From: Sphingomonadaceae bacterium OTU29LAMAA1
GTDB taxonomy: Bacteria > Pseudomonadota > Alphaproteobacteria > Sphingomonadales > Sphingomonadaceae
NCBI GenBank assembly: GCA_024072375.1
Contig: CP099617.1
Coordinates: 3,417,001 to 3,481,000 of the forward strand
Reading direction: 5' to 3'
DNA: 64,000 nt
The notes beneath the pieces were generated by a model. The model saw nothing but the letters and a program-made list of their open reading frames with translations. It ran no database searches and had not been told where the DNA came from. Within the stretch, counting starts at the first letter, position 1. Each line of letters begins with the position of its first letter. The position numbers were made by a program, and so were the translations under genes. Shown piece after piece: positions 20,110-28,639 of this stretch.

Positions 20110-20826
20110 TCAGATCAGCCCCTGCGCCTTAAGGCTGACATGGCCGTTCAGCCCCATGATGATGTGATCGTGCAGCACGATCCCCATCGCCGCGCCGGCA
20201 TCGGCGATGGTCCGCGTGATCTGGATATCTGCGCGACTGGGCGAGGGATCGCCCGAGGGATGGTTGTGGACGAGAATGATTGCCGCCGAGCCGAGATCGA
20301 TCGCCCGCCGGATCACCTCGCGCACATGCACCGCCGCCTGATCGATCGATCCCTCGCTCATCACCTCGTCGCGGATCAGCATGTTGCGGGTGTTGAGGTG
20401 GAGCACGCGAAATCGTTCGATCGCGTGATGCGCCATGTCGGCGCGCAGGTAGTCGAGCAGCGCCTGCCAGTTGGCGAGCACCGGCCGCTCCGCCACTTCC
20501 GCCTTCAGCAGGCGGATCGCGATGGCATGCGCGATCTTGATCGCGGCGGCGGAAGTGTCGCCCACCCCCTTCACCCGCGTCAGCGCCGCCGCATCGGCGG
20601 TCAGCAACGCGCCGATCCCGCCGAATTCGCGCAGCAGCGCCTTGGCGATCGGCTTGGTGTCGATCCGCGGGATCGCCAGCATCAGCAGATATTCGATCAG
20701 CTCGTGATCGAGCAGCGCCTCGCCGCCGCCATCCAGCAACCGCCCGCGCAGCCGCTCACGATGGCCGGTGGTATCCTCCGGCAGCATCGGAAAGCCCTCG
20801 TCGGGCAGCAGGGGAAGCGTCGACAT
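20110..20826 (-). CDS. radC: RadC/JAMM-domain protein
   Basis: A 238-aa protein of the RadC family. An N-terminal helix-hairpin-helix region contains TRVKGVGDTSAAAIK, followed by a JAMM metalloprotease-like domain with HNHPSGDPSPSRAD, which matches HxHx7SxxD zinc ligands, plus an upstream Glu. The family's real function is unsettled despite the historical repair name. The start is at 20826 (MSTLPLL); an in-frame ATG at 20835 is possible. Divergent from the ydbH operon with 74 bases between starts. Confidence 0.9.
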   Translation of the reverse strand: MSTLPLLPDEGFPMLPEDTTGHRERLRGRLLDGGGEALLDHELIEYLLMLAIPRIDTKPIAKALLREFGGIGALLTADAAALTRVKGVGDTSAAAIKIAHAIAIRLLKAEVAERPVLANWQALLDYLRADMAHHAIERFRVLHLNTRNMLIRDEVMSEGSIDQAAVHVREVIRRAIDLGSAAIILVHNHPSGDPSPSRADIQITRTIADAGAAMGIVLHDHIIMGLNGHVSLKAQGLI

Positions 20827-20900
20827 CGGACCCAAGCCTAGAGCCGGTCCAGAGCGGGCGCAATTGCGCCGATGCGCGCGCTCCGTCTATGGAGGCGCAG

Positions 20901-23900
20901 ATGGCCGAGGGGGTTGACCAGTCGAGCGAAACGCCCCCCGCCCGCCTGCGCCGCGCGTCGCGGGTCGCGCTGGCACTCGCGCTGGTGGTGCTGGTGGCGC
21001 TGATCGGCGTGTGGCTGGCGCGCAAACCGATCGCGACGCGCGTCATCGATGGCGAATTGCGCAAGCGCGGCATCGTCGCGCATTATGGCGTCAGCGACCT
21101 CGGCTTCGGGCGGCAACGGCTAACCAACGTCGTCATCGGCGATCCCGCCGCCGCCGATCTGGTCGCCGACTGGCTGGAGGCCGAGACGCGCATCGGCCTC
21201 GACGGGGCGAGCGTCGTCGGCGTGCGGGCGGGGCATGTGCGGCTGCGCGGGCGGCTGGTCGACGGGCGGCTGTCGCTCGGCGAACTCGACAAGTTCATGC
21301 CGCCGCCGTCGGGCAAGCCGTTCGCGCTGCCCCGGCTGCACGTCGACGTCGCAGACGCGCGGATGCGGCTGGAGACGCCTTTGGGCGTGGTCGGGCTGAA
21401 GATGGCGGGGCGCGGCAGGCTCGACGACGGCTTCGACGGGACGGTCGCGGTGGTGAGCACCCGGCTGGCGAGCGGCGGCTGCGCAGTGGACGGCGTGCAG
21501 GCGGCGTTGCGTGTCACGATCGCCAAAGCCGCACCGCATATGGTCGGGCCGGTGCGGATCGCGAATGCGGCATGCGCGGGTGCGACGATCACCCAAGCGC
21601 GAGCCGACGTGGACGCGCAGCTCACCCCGGCGTTGGACGGATGGCGCGGATCGGCGCGGCTGGCGAGCGGAGCGGTGCGCGGCAAGGGCGCGCGGGTCGC
21701 CGGCCTGCGGGGGACGGTTCGCTTCGACGGCAGTGCCAAGGTTACTGATGGCACAATCGACCTTGCCGCTACCAGCGGTCAAACGTCGGTGGCACGTGCC
21801 GGAACGCTCGGGATCGCCGGACGCTTCCGGATCGGCGGAGAACAGGTGTTCGCGGGCACGCTCTCCGCTGGTGATGCCAGCATCGCGCCCCGCTACCTAG
21901 CCGCACTGGCGCAGCGCGGCGTCGGAACCGGCACGCCCGTTGGCCCGCTGATCCAGGCAGCAACGCGTGCGACGCAGGTTGCCGGACAGCGTTTCGACGG
22001 ACAGGCCACGATCACGCTCCGGCAAGCCGACGGCAAAGGGCAGGCACGCGTGACGCAGGCTGCCGTCACCGCGGCGAGCGGCGCACGCGTGCGGCTGGCA
22101 GGGGGCAGTGGCATCGCGCTAGCCTGGCCCGATGCTCGGGTGCGGGTCGACACGACACTGGCGATGTCGGGCGGCGGCTTGCCCGGCGTCACCATGACGC
22201 TGGCGCAGGCAAGGCCCGGCGCGCCGGTGCGCGGGCGGGCGATCGTTGCGCCTTATGCTGCGGGCGGCGCGCACCTTGCGCTGTCACCGGTGACCTTCAC
22301 CGCGACGCCGGGTGGCGCGACGCGGATCGCGACGCGGGCGTCGCTGTCGGGGCCGCTCGGCGATGGCCGGGTCGACGATCTGATGCTGCCGCTCGACCTG
22401 CGCTGGAACGGGCGCGGCACGCTGATCGCCAATCCGGCGTGTACGCCGCTGGCGATCCGGCGTCTGGCCGTGGCGGGGCTGACGCTGGACCCGGTGCAGA
22501 CGCGGCTGTGTCCGCTGTCCGGCGCACTGGTCACCCTCGCCGATGGGCGGCTGAGCGGTGGCGCGCGGCTGACGGCGACGCGGCTTGCCGGTCGGCTGGG
22601 ACAGACGCCGCTGACGCTTGCCGCCAGCGGTGCGCAATTGCGCCTGGGCGACCGTGGCTTCGTGCTCGACGGCGTCGCGGCGCGGCTCGGCAGTCCGGAG
22701 CGGGTGACGCGGATCGATCTCGGCCAACTGACCGGCCGGATCGATGGCGGCGCGGTGGCGGGCAGCTTCACCGGCGGGTCGGGCCAGATCGCCAACGTGC
22801 CGCTGCTGCTCGGTGCCGCGGCAGGGGACTGGTCGCTGCGTGGCGGCGTGGTGGCGCTGACCGCGGCGATGACCGTCGACGATGCCGCACCCGATCCGCG
22901 CTTCCGTACGCTCGCCGCACGCGACGTCGCCTTCCGCCTCGCCGACGGTACGGTCGCCGCGACCGGCACGCTGTACGAACCGACCCGCGACGTGAAGGTC
23001 GCCGACGTCCGCATCGGCCATGCGCTGTCGTCGGGCAGCGGCACCGCCGATATCGCGGTGCCGGGCATCGCCTTCGACGAGCGGTTCCAGCCCGATCTGC
23101 TGACCCGCCTGACCATTGGCGTCGTCGCCGACGTGCGGGGCAGCGTCACCGGCGAAGGGCATCTCGCCTGGAATGCGCAGGGCGTCACCTCCACGGGGCA
23201 GTTCGCGACGAAGGATACCGCGCTCGCCGCCGCGCTCGGCCCGGTCAGCGGCATCACCACGACCGTCCGCTTCACCGACCTGCTGGCGCTGGAGAGCGCG
23301 CCGGCGCAGGTCGCGACCGTCAGGACGATCAACCCCGGCATCGCCGTGACCGACGGCACGATCACCTACCGATTGCTCGCCAACCAGCGCGTGCAGATCG
23401 ACAGCGGCCTGTGGCCGTTCGCCGGCGGGACGATGACGCTGCTGCCGACGACGCTCGACTTCGCCGAAGCGGGCGCCCGGCGGATGACGTTCCGGGTCGA
23501 CGGGGTGCAGGCCGACCAGTTCCTCGGCCAGTTCGATTTCAAGAACCTCGATGCCACCGGGGTGTTCGACGGCGAACTGCCGATGATCTTCGATATCGAG
23601 GGCGGGCGGATCGAGAACGGGCGGCTGGTCGTGCGCCAGGGTGGCGGCACGCTCGCCTATGTCGGCGACCTGACGCAGAAGGACCTGGGATTGTGGGGCA
23701 ATATCGCGTTCCAGGCGCTGAAGGCGCTGCGCTATCGCAACCTGACGATCGGCATGAACGGCCCGCTGGCGGGCGAGATGGTGACCGAGGTGCGCTTCGC
23801 CGGCGTGTCGCAAGGCGCGGGCGCGAAGAGCAACTTCATCGTCCGCCGCCTGCAAAAGCTGCCGTTCGTCTTCAACATCCGGATCAAGGCGCCCTTCAGG

Positions 23901-24029
23901 GGGCTGCTCGATTCGGCGCAATCCTTCTACGACCCGCGTCGTCTGATCCAGCGCAACCTGCCTGCGCTGCTCGACCGGCAAAAGGTCACGCCGCCCATTC
24001 AGCCTCCCGCAAGCGGACCCGTGCCATGA
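20901..24029 (+). CDS. ydbH: YdbH-family AsmA-like intermembrane lipid transporter
   Basis: A 1042-aa protein with a single N-terminal membrane anchor (about residues 24-41) and a very long beta-rich periplasmic body, ending in the conserved YdbH-like C-terminal region (GVFDGELPMIFDIEGGRIEN). E. coli YdbH is one of three AsmA-like proteins (with TamB and YhdP) that carry phospholipids from inner to outer membrane. GGAGG lies 5 bases upstream of the ATG at 20901, so the ATG at 20889 was rejected. It overlaps the next gene (YnbE-like) by ATGA, and YdbL follows, giving the same trio as in E. coli. Confidence 0.85.
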   Translation: MAEGVDQSSETPPARLRRASRVALALALVVLVALIGVWLARKPIATRVIDGELRKRGIVAHYGVSDLGFGRQRLTNVVIGDPAAADLVADWLEAETRIGLDGASVVGVRAGHVRLRGRLVDGRLSLGELDKFMPPPSGKPFALPRLHVDVADARMRLETPLGVVGLKMAGRGRLDDGFDGTVAVVSTRLASGGCAVDGVQAALRVTIAKAAPHMVGPVRIANAACAGATITQARADVDAQLTPALDGWRGSARLASGAVRGKGARVAGLRGTVRFDGSAKVTDGTIDLAATSGQTSVARAGTLGIAGRFRIGGEQVFAGTLSAGDASIAPRYLAALAQRGVGTGTPVGPLIQAATRATQVAGQRFDGQATITLRQADGKGQARVTQAAVTAASGARVRLAGGSGIALAWPDARVRVDTTLAMSGGGLPGVTMTLAQARPGAPVRGRAIVAPYAAGGAHLALSPVTFTATPGGATRIATRASLSGPLGDGRVDDLMLPLDLRWNGRGTLIANPACTPLAIRRLAVAGLTLDPVQTRLCPLSGALVTLADGRLSGGARLTATRLAGRLGQTPLTLAASGAQLRLGDRGFVLDGVAARLGSPERVTRIDLGQLTGRIDGGAVAGSFTGGSGQIANVPLLLGAAAGDWSLRGGVVALTAAMTVDDAAPDPRFRTLAARDVAFRLADGTVAATGTLYEPTRDVKVADVRIGHALSSGSGTADIAVPGIAFDERFQPDLLTRLTIGVVADVRGSVTGEGHLAWNAQGVTSTGQFATKDTALAAALGPVSGITTTVRFTDLLALESAPAQVATVRTINPGIAVTDGTITYRLLANQRVQIDSGLWPFAGGTMTLLPTTLDFAEAGARRMTFRVDGVQADQFLGQFDFKNLDATGVFDGELPMIFDIEGGRIENGRLVVRQGGGTLAYVGDLTQKDLGLWGNIAFQALKALRYRNLTIGMNGPLAGEMVTEVRFAGVSQGAGAKSNFIVRRLQKLPFVFNIRIKAPFRGLLDSAQSFYDPRRLIQRNLPALLDRQKVTPPIQPPASGPVP

Positions 24030-24253
24030 ACGAAACAGGATTGAAGATGTCGGAGCGAATCACGACCTTGGGACATATTACGGGTATGGCCGCGATCGGG
24101 CTGGCGACGACGATGTTGGGCGGATGCATCAACGTGTCGGCGCCGGACAAGCCGATCGAGATCAACCTGAACATCAGCGTCACGCAGGAAGTGGTGTATC
24201 GTCTCGACGGGGAAGCGAAATCGCTGATCCAGCAGAATCCGGGGATTTTCTAA
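24026..24253 (+). CDS. ynbE: YnbE-like outer-membrane lipoprotein
   Basis: A 75-aa lipoprotein: the signal segment ends at the lipobox LGGC, and the short mature part INVSAPDKPIEINLNISVTQ resembles the beta-strand of E. coli YnbE, which caps the YdbH groove at the outer membrane. The first ATG overlaps the ydbH stop; an internal ATG at 24047 with AGGA upstream would give a shorter, equally good signal peptide. Sits between ydbH and ydbL. Confidence 0.8.
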   Translation: MNETGLKMSERITTLGHITGMAAIGLATTMLGGCINVSAPDKPIEINLNISVTQEVVYRLDGEAKSLIQQNPGIF

Positions 24254-24254
24254 G

Positions 24255-24626
24255 ATGCAAAAGGTCATGATGATGTTCGCCGGCGCGGTGGCCCTCGCCG
24301 GCCTGTCCGCCGGGGCGATGGCGCAGCGCGACCCCGCCTATGCCGCCGCACGCGAGGCGAAGCAGGTCGGCGAACAGCCGGACGGCTATCTCGGCGTGGT
24401 GAGCGGCGGCGCGTCGGTGCAGGCGATGGTCCGCGACATCAACATCAAGCGCAAGGCCGCCTACACCGCCAGCGCACAGGCGAGCGGATCGACCGTCGAG
24501 CAATTCGCCTTCACCAGCGGGTGCAACCTCGTCGCGAAGGTCGGTCAGGGCGAGATGTACAAGACGCCGTCGGGCCAGTGGAAGGAAAACACCGGCACCC
24601 CGGAACTGGATGGCCGCTGCAAGTAA
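24255..24626 (+). CDS. ydbL: YdbL-family periplasmic protein (DUF1318)
   Basis: A 123-aa exported protein, signal peptide about 1-23 (ending AMAQ). The mature part matches the YdbL pattern: AREAKQVGEQPDGYLGVV, INIKRKAAYTASA and a C-terminal MYKTPSGQWKE. In E. coli, YdbL modulates the YdbH-YnbE bridge. It begins one base after the ynbE stop, completing the operon. A GC-rich composite repeat follows. Confidence 0.85.
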   Translation: MQKVMMMFAGAVALAGLSAGAMAQRDPAYAAAREAKQVGEQPDGYLGVVSGGASVQAMVRDINIKRKAAYTASAQASGSTVEQFAFTSGCNLVAKVGQGEMYKTPSGQWKENTGTPELDGRCK

Positions 24627-24630
24627 CCTG

Positions 24631-24785
24631 CTCCCTCTCCCCATGGGGGAGGGGGCAGGGGTGAGGGGCTGCCAAACAACACTGCCGCCTGAGATCGCCA
24701 AGTGGCTGCCGCAGAGCTTCAAGCTCCGCACGACACCGCCCGCGGCAACCCCTCGCCCGACCCTTTCCCGCCGGGGAGAGGGCGC
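24631..24785. repeat. Composite GC-rich repeat downstream of ydbL
   Basis: Two GC-rich palindromes bracket about 110 bases: CTCTCCCCATGGGGGAGG near 24635-24653 and CCCTTTCCCGCCGGGGAGAGGG at about 24762-24783. The second resembles the 53110-53145 element. They lie after the ydbL operon and before the atpI promoter, so a terminator role is likely. No reading frame in this gap is convincing. Confidence 0.55.
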
Positions 24786-24808
24786 AAACCCGGCCATTCG
24801 TTCCCCGG

Positions 24809-24837
24809 TTGACACTCCGGCACCCCCCACCTAAACG
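24809..24837 (+). promoter_or_regulatory. Candidate sigma-70 promoter of the F0 ATP synthase operon
   Basis: TTGACA (24809-24814), exactly 17 bases, then TAAACG (24832-24837). The -35 box is perfect and the -10 box is partial. It lies 75 bases before the atpI start, the only plausible position for a promoter driving atpI-B-E-G-F. Confidence 0.5.
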
Positions 24838-24912
24838 GGCCACGCCTTGGCGGGATCGCTCGCCCTACGCGTTTTCTCCCCCGGCTGAACGATACAGGCG
24901 AGGGGTTTGCGC

Positions 24913-25233
24913 GTGGCGGACGACGATACCGGGCGAGACTTCACCAGCGCGGACGATCCGCGGCTTTCCGCGCTCGACGAGCGGCTGAAGGAAGCCCGGC
25001 ATCAGGAAGCGTTGCGGACGGGGCAGGGGGCGCCGAACGCCGATGCGGGTTACTCGCTCGGCAATCGCGTGCTCGCCGCCCTGATCGGAAGCCTCGTCGG
25101 CAGTGCGCTGATCGGCTGGTGTATTGATCACTGGTTCGGCACCACGCCCTGGGCGCTGATCGTGATGCTGTTCCTCGGAATCGCGGTCGCGTTCAGGCAG
25201 ATCATTCGGATTGCAGGCGAACGCCCGGAATAA
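24913..25233 (+). CDS. atpI: ATP synthase accessory protein AtpI
   Basis: A 106-aa AtpI/AtpZ-type protein: soluble, charged N-terminal half and two transmembrane helices in the second half (LIGSLVGSALIGWCIDHWFG and a following hydrophobic helix). It assists c-ring assembly or Mg2+ supply for the F-type ATPase. The GTG start at 24913 follows GAGGGG by 7 bases; a TTG two codons upstream is the only alternative. First gene of the F0 operon. Confidence 0.85.
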   Translation: MADDDTGRDFTSADDPRLSALDERLKEARHQEALRTGQGAPNADAGYSLGNRVLAALIGSLVGSALIGWCIDHWFGTTPWALIVMLFLGIAVAFRQIIRIAGERPE

Positions 25234-25268
25234 CCGGGCGTTTGTCGTATTAGGGAGCGTAGGCCCCA

Positions 25269-26075
25269 GTGGCGGTGGAGCAGATGGCGGCAGAATCGGG
25301 CAGCAAGATCGATCCGATGCACCAGTTCCTGATCGAACCCTTGTTCGGTCGGCATTGGGTCGTCGCGGGATACGACATCTCGTTCACCAACTCCGCGTTG
25401 TGGATGGTGATCACGCTCGCCAGCCTGTGGCTGTTCATGCTGGGCGGGATGAAGCGCGAGCTCGTCCCCGGCCGCTGGCAGGCCGCGGTCGAGGGCTTCA
25501 CCGGCTTCGTCTCCAACATGCTGACGTCGAATATCGGGCCGCAGGGCAAGCGCTTCGTCCCGTACGTCTTCTCGCTGTTCATGTTCATCCTGTTCGCCAA
25601 CATCTGGGGCCTGACCCCGGTCGGCGTCGTTCCGGGCTGGCATCCGTTTACGATCACCAGCCACCTGACCGTCACCGGCGTGCTGGCGGTGATCAGCTTC
25701 GCGATCGTGCTGATCGTCGGCTTCGGCAAGCACGGCTTCCACTTCTTCAGCCTGTTCGTGCCGCACGGCACCCCGGCGCTGATGATCCCGCTGATCTTCG
25801 TCGTCGAGCTGATGAGCTTCCTGGTGCGCCCGTTCTCGCTGGGCCTGCGACTGTTCGTCGCGATGACCGCGGGTCACATCCTGTTGAAGGTGCTGGCGGC
25901 GTTCGTCATCAGCGGCATCAACATGGGTCCGGGCTACGGCCTGCTCGTGTCGCTGCCCAGCTTCGTGCTGATGATCGGCATCACGCTACTCGAACTGCTG
26001 GTCGCCGCGATCCAGGCCTATGTCTTCGCGCTGCTGACCAGCGTGTACCTGAACGACGCGGTCAACCTGCACTAG
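25269..26075 (+). CDS. atpB: F0F1 ATP synthase subunit a
   Basis: A 268-aa multi-spanning membrane subunit that forms the proton half-channels against the c-ring. The essential Arg is in the SLGLRLFVAMTAGH segment, and the C-terminal helix LLVAAIQAYVFALL is typical. The GTG at 25269 is the longest start; ATG at 25284 (MAAESGSKID) resembles other family N-termini and is a real alternative. Second gene of the F0 operon. Confidence 0.95.
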   Translation: MAVEQMAAESGSKIDPMHQFLIEPLFGRHWVVAGYDISFTNSALWMVITLASLWLFMLGGMKRELVPGRWQAAVEGFTGFVSNMLTSNIGPQGKRFVPYVFSLFMFILFANIWGLTPVGVVPGWHPFTITSHLTVTGVLAVISFAIVLIVGFGKHGFHFFSLFVPHGTPALMIPLIFVVELMSFLVRPFSLGLRLFVAMTAGHILLKVLAAFVISGINMGPGYGLLVSLPSFVLMIGITLLELLVAAIQAYVFALLTSVYLNDAVNLH

Positions 26076-26142
26076 GGTTCGCCACGCGAGTTTGAACGTC
26101 TCAACTTTCTCAACTTTAGCTTTTGAATCGGGAGTAAATGAC

Positions 26143-26370
26143 ATGGACGCAGAAGCCGCAAAGATGATCGGTGCCGGTCTGGCCGCGATCGGCATGGGCC
26201 TCGCCTCGCTCGGCGTGGGCAACGTGTTCGCCAAGTTCCTCGAAGGCGCGCTGCGCAATCCGGGCGCCGCGGACAGCCAGCAGGGCCGTCTGTTCATCGG
26301 TTTCGCCGGCGCAGAGCTTCTCGGCCTGCTCGCCTTCGTGACGATGATCATCCTGCTCTTCGTCGCCTAA
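26143..26370 (+). CDS. atpE: F0F1 ATP synthase subunit c
   Basis: A 75-aa proteolipid of the rotor ring: two transmembrane helices, glycine-rich first helix (MIGAGLAAIGMGLASLGVG), the polar loop with conserved RNP, and the proton-carrying Glu in FAGAELLGLL of helix 2. GGGAG lies before the ATG at 26143; the longer frame from 26092 adds residues unlike the family. No separate repeat of the gene is present. Confidence 0.96.
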   Translation: MDAEAAKMIGAGLAAIGMGLASLGVGNVFAKFLEGALRNPGAADSQQGRLFIGFAGAELLGLLAFVTMIILLFVA

Positions 26371-26432
26371 CATCGACATACGCCGGGCGCTTGCGTCCGG
26401 CGGATTGTTCGAGGTCGCGCTAAAGGTCATAA

Positions 26433-26927
26433 ATGCCTCAGATTTCGCAGATCGCCGCCACCTACGCTTCGCAGATCTTCTGGCTGCTCATTACCTTCGG
26501 CATCCTGTATTTCGGGATCGGCAAGATGATGGTGCCCCGGGTCATCGCGACCGTGGACGCGCGTGAAGGCCAGATCGCGGCCGACCTTGCCGCGGCCGAA
26601 CAGGCCCGTCTCGCCGCCGACAAGGTGGAAGAGGCATGGCGCCTGAAGATGGACGAGGCGCGCGCCGCGGCGCTCGACGAGACCAGCGCCGCCAAGGCTC
26701 AGGCGACCAAGGCCGCCGAAAGCCAGGTGAAGTCCGCCGATGCGGAACTCGCCGAGCGGCTGGCGCATCACGATCTCGCCGTTGGCAATGCCAAGGCGAA
26801 TGCGATGCTCAACCTCCAGTCCGTCGCCGCGGAAGTGGCGCAGGAACTGGTGACCAAGGTGTCGGGCCTGACCGTCGGCATCGATGCCGCCGCCGATGCG
26901 GTGCGGAGGACCAACGCTCATGGCTAA
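26433..26927 (+). CDS. atpG: F0F1 ATP synthase subunit b' (first of two b-type stator subunits)
   Basis: A 164-aa stator subunit with an N-terminal membrane helix (SQIFWLLITFGILYFGIGKM) and a long Ala/Glu/Lys-rich coiled coil. Alphaproteobacteria carry a b/b' heterodimer rather than a b2 homodimer. Its stop overlaps the next b-type gene by 8 bases. The symbol follows alphaproteobacterial use; note that atpG also names the gamma subunit elsewhere. Confidence 0.9.
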   Translation: MPQISQIAATYASQIFWLLITFGILYFGIGKMMVPRVIATVDAREGQIAADLAAAEQARLAADKVEEAWRLKMDEARAAALDETSAAKAQATKAAESQVKSADAELAERLAHHDLAVGNAKANAMLNLQSVAAEVAQELVTKVSGLTVGIDAAADAVRRTNAHG

Positions 26928-27552
26928 TCCCGCCAGCAACATGGTCGCGGCGAACCTCGCCGACGCGGCATCGTCGCAGACCATGCAGCCACGTGAAATC
27001 CGCGATGGCAGCGAACTCACCGCCAACGTGTCCGAACCGGGCGCGGAGCATGTCGTCGAAGAGACGGCACTGGGCTTCAACACGACCGGCTGGGTCGGCA
27101 TTGCCGCTCTGGTCGTGCTGATCGGCATGCTGGTGGTCAAGGTGCCGGCGAAGATCGCCGCCATGCTCGACAAGCAGATCGCCGGCGTGCGCACGCAACT
27201 CGACGAGGCGAAGGCGCTCCGTGCCGATGCCGAGCGACTGCGCGCCGAGTATGAGGCCAAGGCCAAGGCTGCCGAGGCGGATGCGGCGACGATGCGCGCG
27301 CATGCCCAGCAGGAAGCCAACCAGATCATCGCCAAGGCGAAGCGCGACGCGGAGGACCTGATGGCCCGCCGCACCAAGCGCGCCGAGGACAAGATTGCCG
27401 CCGCCGAGCGCAACGCGATCGCCGAAGTTCGTGCGCTCGCCGCGGAGACCGCAGCCAAAGCGGCAGCCGTGCTGATCGCCGAGCATCACGACGCCGGTGC
27501 CGACAGGGCGATGATCGACCGGTCGATCTCGGGGCTCAGCCGCTTGAACTGA
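26920..27552 (+). CDS. atpF: F0F1 ATP synthase subunit b (second stator subunit, N-terminally extended)
   Basis: A 210-aa b-type subunit. Residues 1-50 are a polar extension not usual in b subunits, followed by a membrane helix (TGWVGIAALVVLIGMLVVKV) and a heptad-rich coiled coil to about residue 185. The start (MANPASN) overlaps the atpG stop. It ends the F0 operon; the F1 genes are not in this window, as usual for alphaproteobacteria where F0 and F1 are split. Confidence 0.9.
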   Translation: MANPASNMVAANLADAASSQTMQPREIRDGSELTANVSEPGAEHVVEETALGFNTTGWVGIAALVVLIGMLVVKVPAKIAAMLDKQIAGVRTQLDEAKALRADAERLRAEYEAKAKAAEADAATMRAHAQQEANQIIAKAKRDAEDLMARRTKRAEDKIAAAERNAIAEVRALAAETAAKAAAVLIAEHHDAGADRAMIDRSISGLSRLN

Positions 27553-27560
27553 AACTTCCA

Positions 27561-27705
27561 ATTCCTCCCTCGCAAAGCGGGGGAGGGCGACCGTTCGGCG
27601 TAGCCGAATGGTGGAGGGGGCGTTTCCGCAGGCACTGCATTCGGTGCTCACCTACCCTTTGTCAGGGCCTGGCGGTGCCACCTCTTCCTCGCGGGGGAGG
27701 ACTCG
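27561..27705. repeat. Composite GC-rich repeat downstream of atpF, inverted copy of the argD-argF element
   Basis: 27561-27628 reads CCTCCCTCGC, AAGCGGGGGAGGG, a short variable hairpin (CCGTTCGGC...), then GGTGGAGGGGGCGTTTCCG. The reverse complement of 52108-52167 gives the same order and nearly the same bases, with a different central hairpin. A second palindromic part (CCTCTTCCTCGCGGGGGAGG) lies near 27679-27700. A mobile or REP-like dispersed element is inferred. Confidence 0.7.
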
Positions 27706-27784
27706 CTGCCCTCATCGACCAGCGTCTCTTCACGGGTTTCCGGCGCGGTCCTGTCATCACGAGCCCGCGCTAGGAGTAACATCC

Positions 27785-28105
27785 ATGTCGTGGCTCATTC
27801 TCGCCATCGCCGTGTTCACCGAAATCTGCTGGGCGCTCAGCCTGAAATGGGCGGCGACGCTCGCGACGTGGCAAGCGTCCAGCGTCCCCATCGTCCTGTC
27901 CTTCGTCAACATGGGCTTGCTGGCGCTGGCGATGCGCGGCCTGCCCGCCGGCACCGCCTATGCGGTCTGGACCGGCTGCGGCGCGGTCGGCGTCATCATC
28001 GGCGGCATGTTCCTGTTCGGCGACAAGGTCAGCCTCGTCCAGGCCTGCTTCATGGCACTGACCGTGGTCGGGATCGTCGGCACGAAGATGTTCGCGCAGG
28101 CCTGA
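27785..28105 (+). CDS. sugE: Small multidrug resistance transporter, guanidinium-exporter (Gdx/SugE) type
   Basis: A 106-aa inner-membrane protein with four helices. The essential membrane Glu is in FTEICWALSLKWAA (helix 1), and AYAVWTGCGAVGVIIGGM matches the Gdx/SugE subfamily more than EmrE. These are proton-coupled guanidinium or quaternary-ammonium exporters. AGGAG precedes the ATG at 27785. It stands alone; no guanidine riboswitch was recognised upstream. Confidence 0.85.
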   Translation: MSWLILAIAVFTEICWALSLKWAATLATWQASSVPIVLSFVNMGLLALAMRGLPAGTAYAVWTGCGAVGVIIGGMFLFGDKVSLVQACFMALTVVGIVGTKMFAQA

Positions 28106-28170
28106 CCGTCCCACGGTCGTCGGCCGTGCTACAAGCGGCGACCGCATCCTGCCGGTGCCGAGGTGGTCCG

Positions 28171-28602
28171 ATGTCGATCCTGCTGTCGTTGTTGCTCACC
28201 GTCGCCCAGGCGCAAGCCTCCCCCGCCGCAGCGGCCGCGGACAAGTTCGCGCTCGACCTGCCGGCGGACGATACGGCGCCGGCGCCGGCCGAACCCGCGG
28301 CAGCGGAACCGACGACACTGCCGGTCTCGACATTGGCCTTCTCGATCGACACGCCGATCGCCGACCTGATCGCCGATCCCCGTGCCAAGGCGATCCTCGA
28401 CCGCGACGTTCCCGGACTGAGCGACGACGAAAATCTGCCGAAGTTCAAGACGCTGTCGCTCCGCAAGCTGGCCCCGCTCAGCGGCGGCCAGATGACTGCG
28501 GCCCTGCTGGAGAAGGTCGGGACGGACCTCGCGGCGATCGGCGCGGACGCTCCCCCCGCGAAGACGGTCGAGGTACGCAGGGCGTTACCCAGCGGTCGCT
28601 GA
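28171..28602 (+). CDS. Small secreted protein of unknown function
   Basis: A 143-aa protein with a short signal peptide (MSILLSLLLTVAQAQA), an Ala/Pro/Glu-rich linker (about 20-50) and a helical domain (PIADLIADPRAKAILDRDVP to the end). The domain has the recurrent DPRAKAIL...PGL...LRKLAPLSGGQMT pattern sometimes appended to secreted enzymes; here it stands alone. Lies 38 bases before uvrC. Function unknown. Confidence 0.6.
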   Translation: MSILLSLLLTVAQAQASPAAAAADKFALDLPADDTAPAPAEPAAAEPTTLPVSTLAFSIDTPIADLIADPRAKAILDRDVPGLSDDENLPKFKTLSLRKLAPLSGGQMTAALLEKVGTDLAAIGADAPPAKTVEVRRALPSGR

Positions 28603-28639
28603 CCCGCAGCCCCTAGCCCCCACCCGCCGCGACTCCTAC

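Noticed and set aside
22284..23981. A 565-codon minus-strand open frame.
   Set aside because: Antisense shadow of ydbH with low-complexity Arg/Gln/Asp composition and no motif.
27629..27784. A guanidine riboswitch upstream of the SMR gene.
   Set aside because: None of the conserved motifs of guanidine-I, -II or -III that I know could be matched; the region is mainly repeat.
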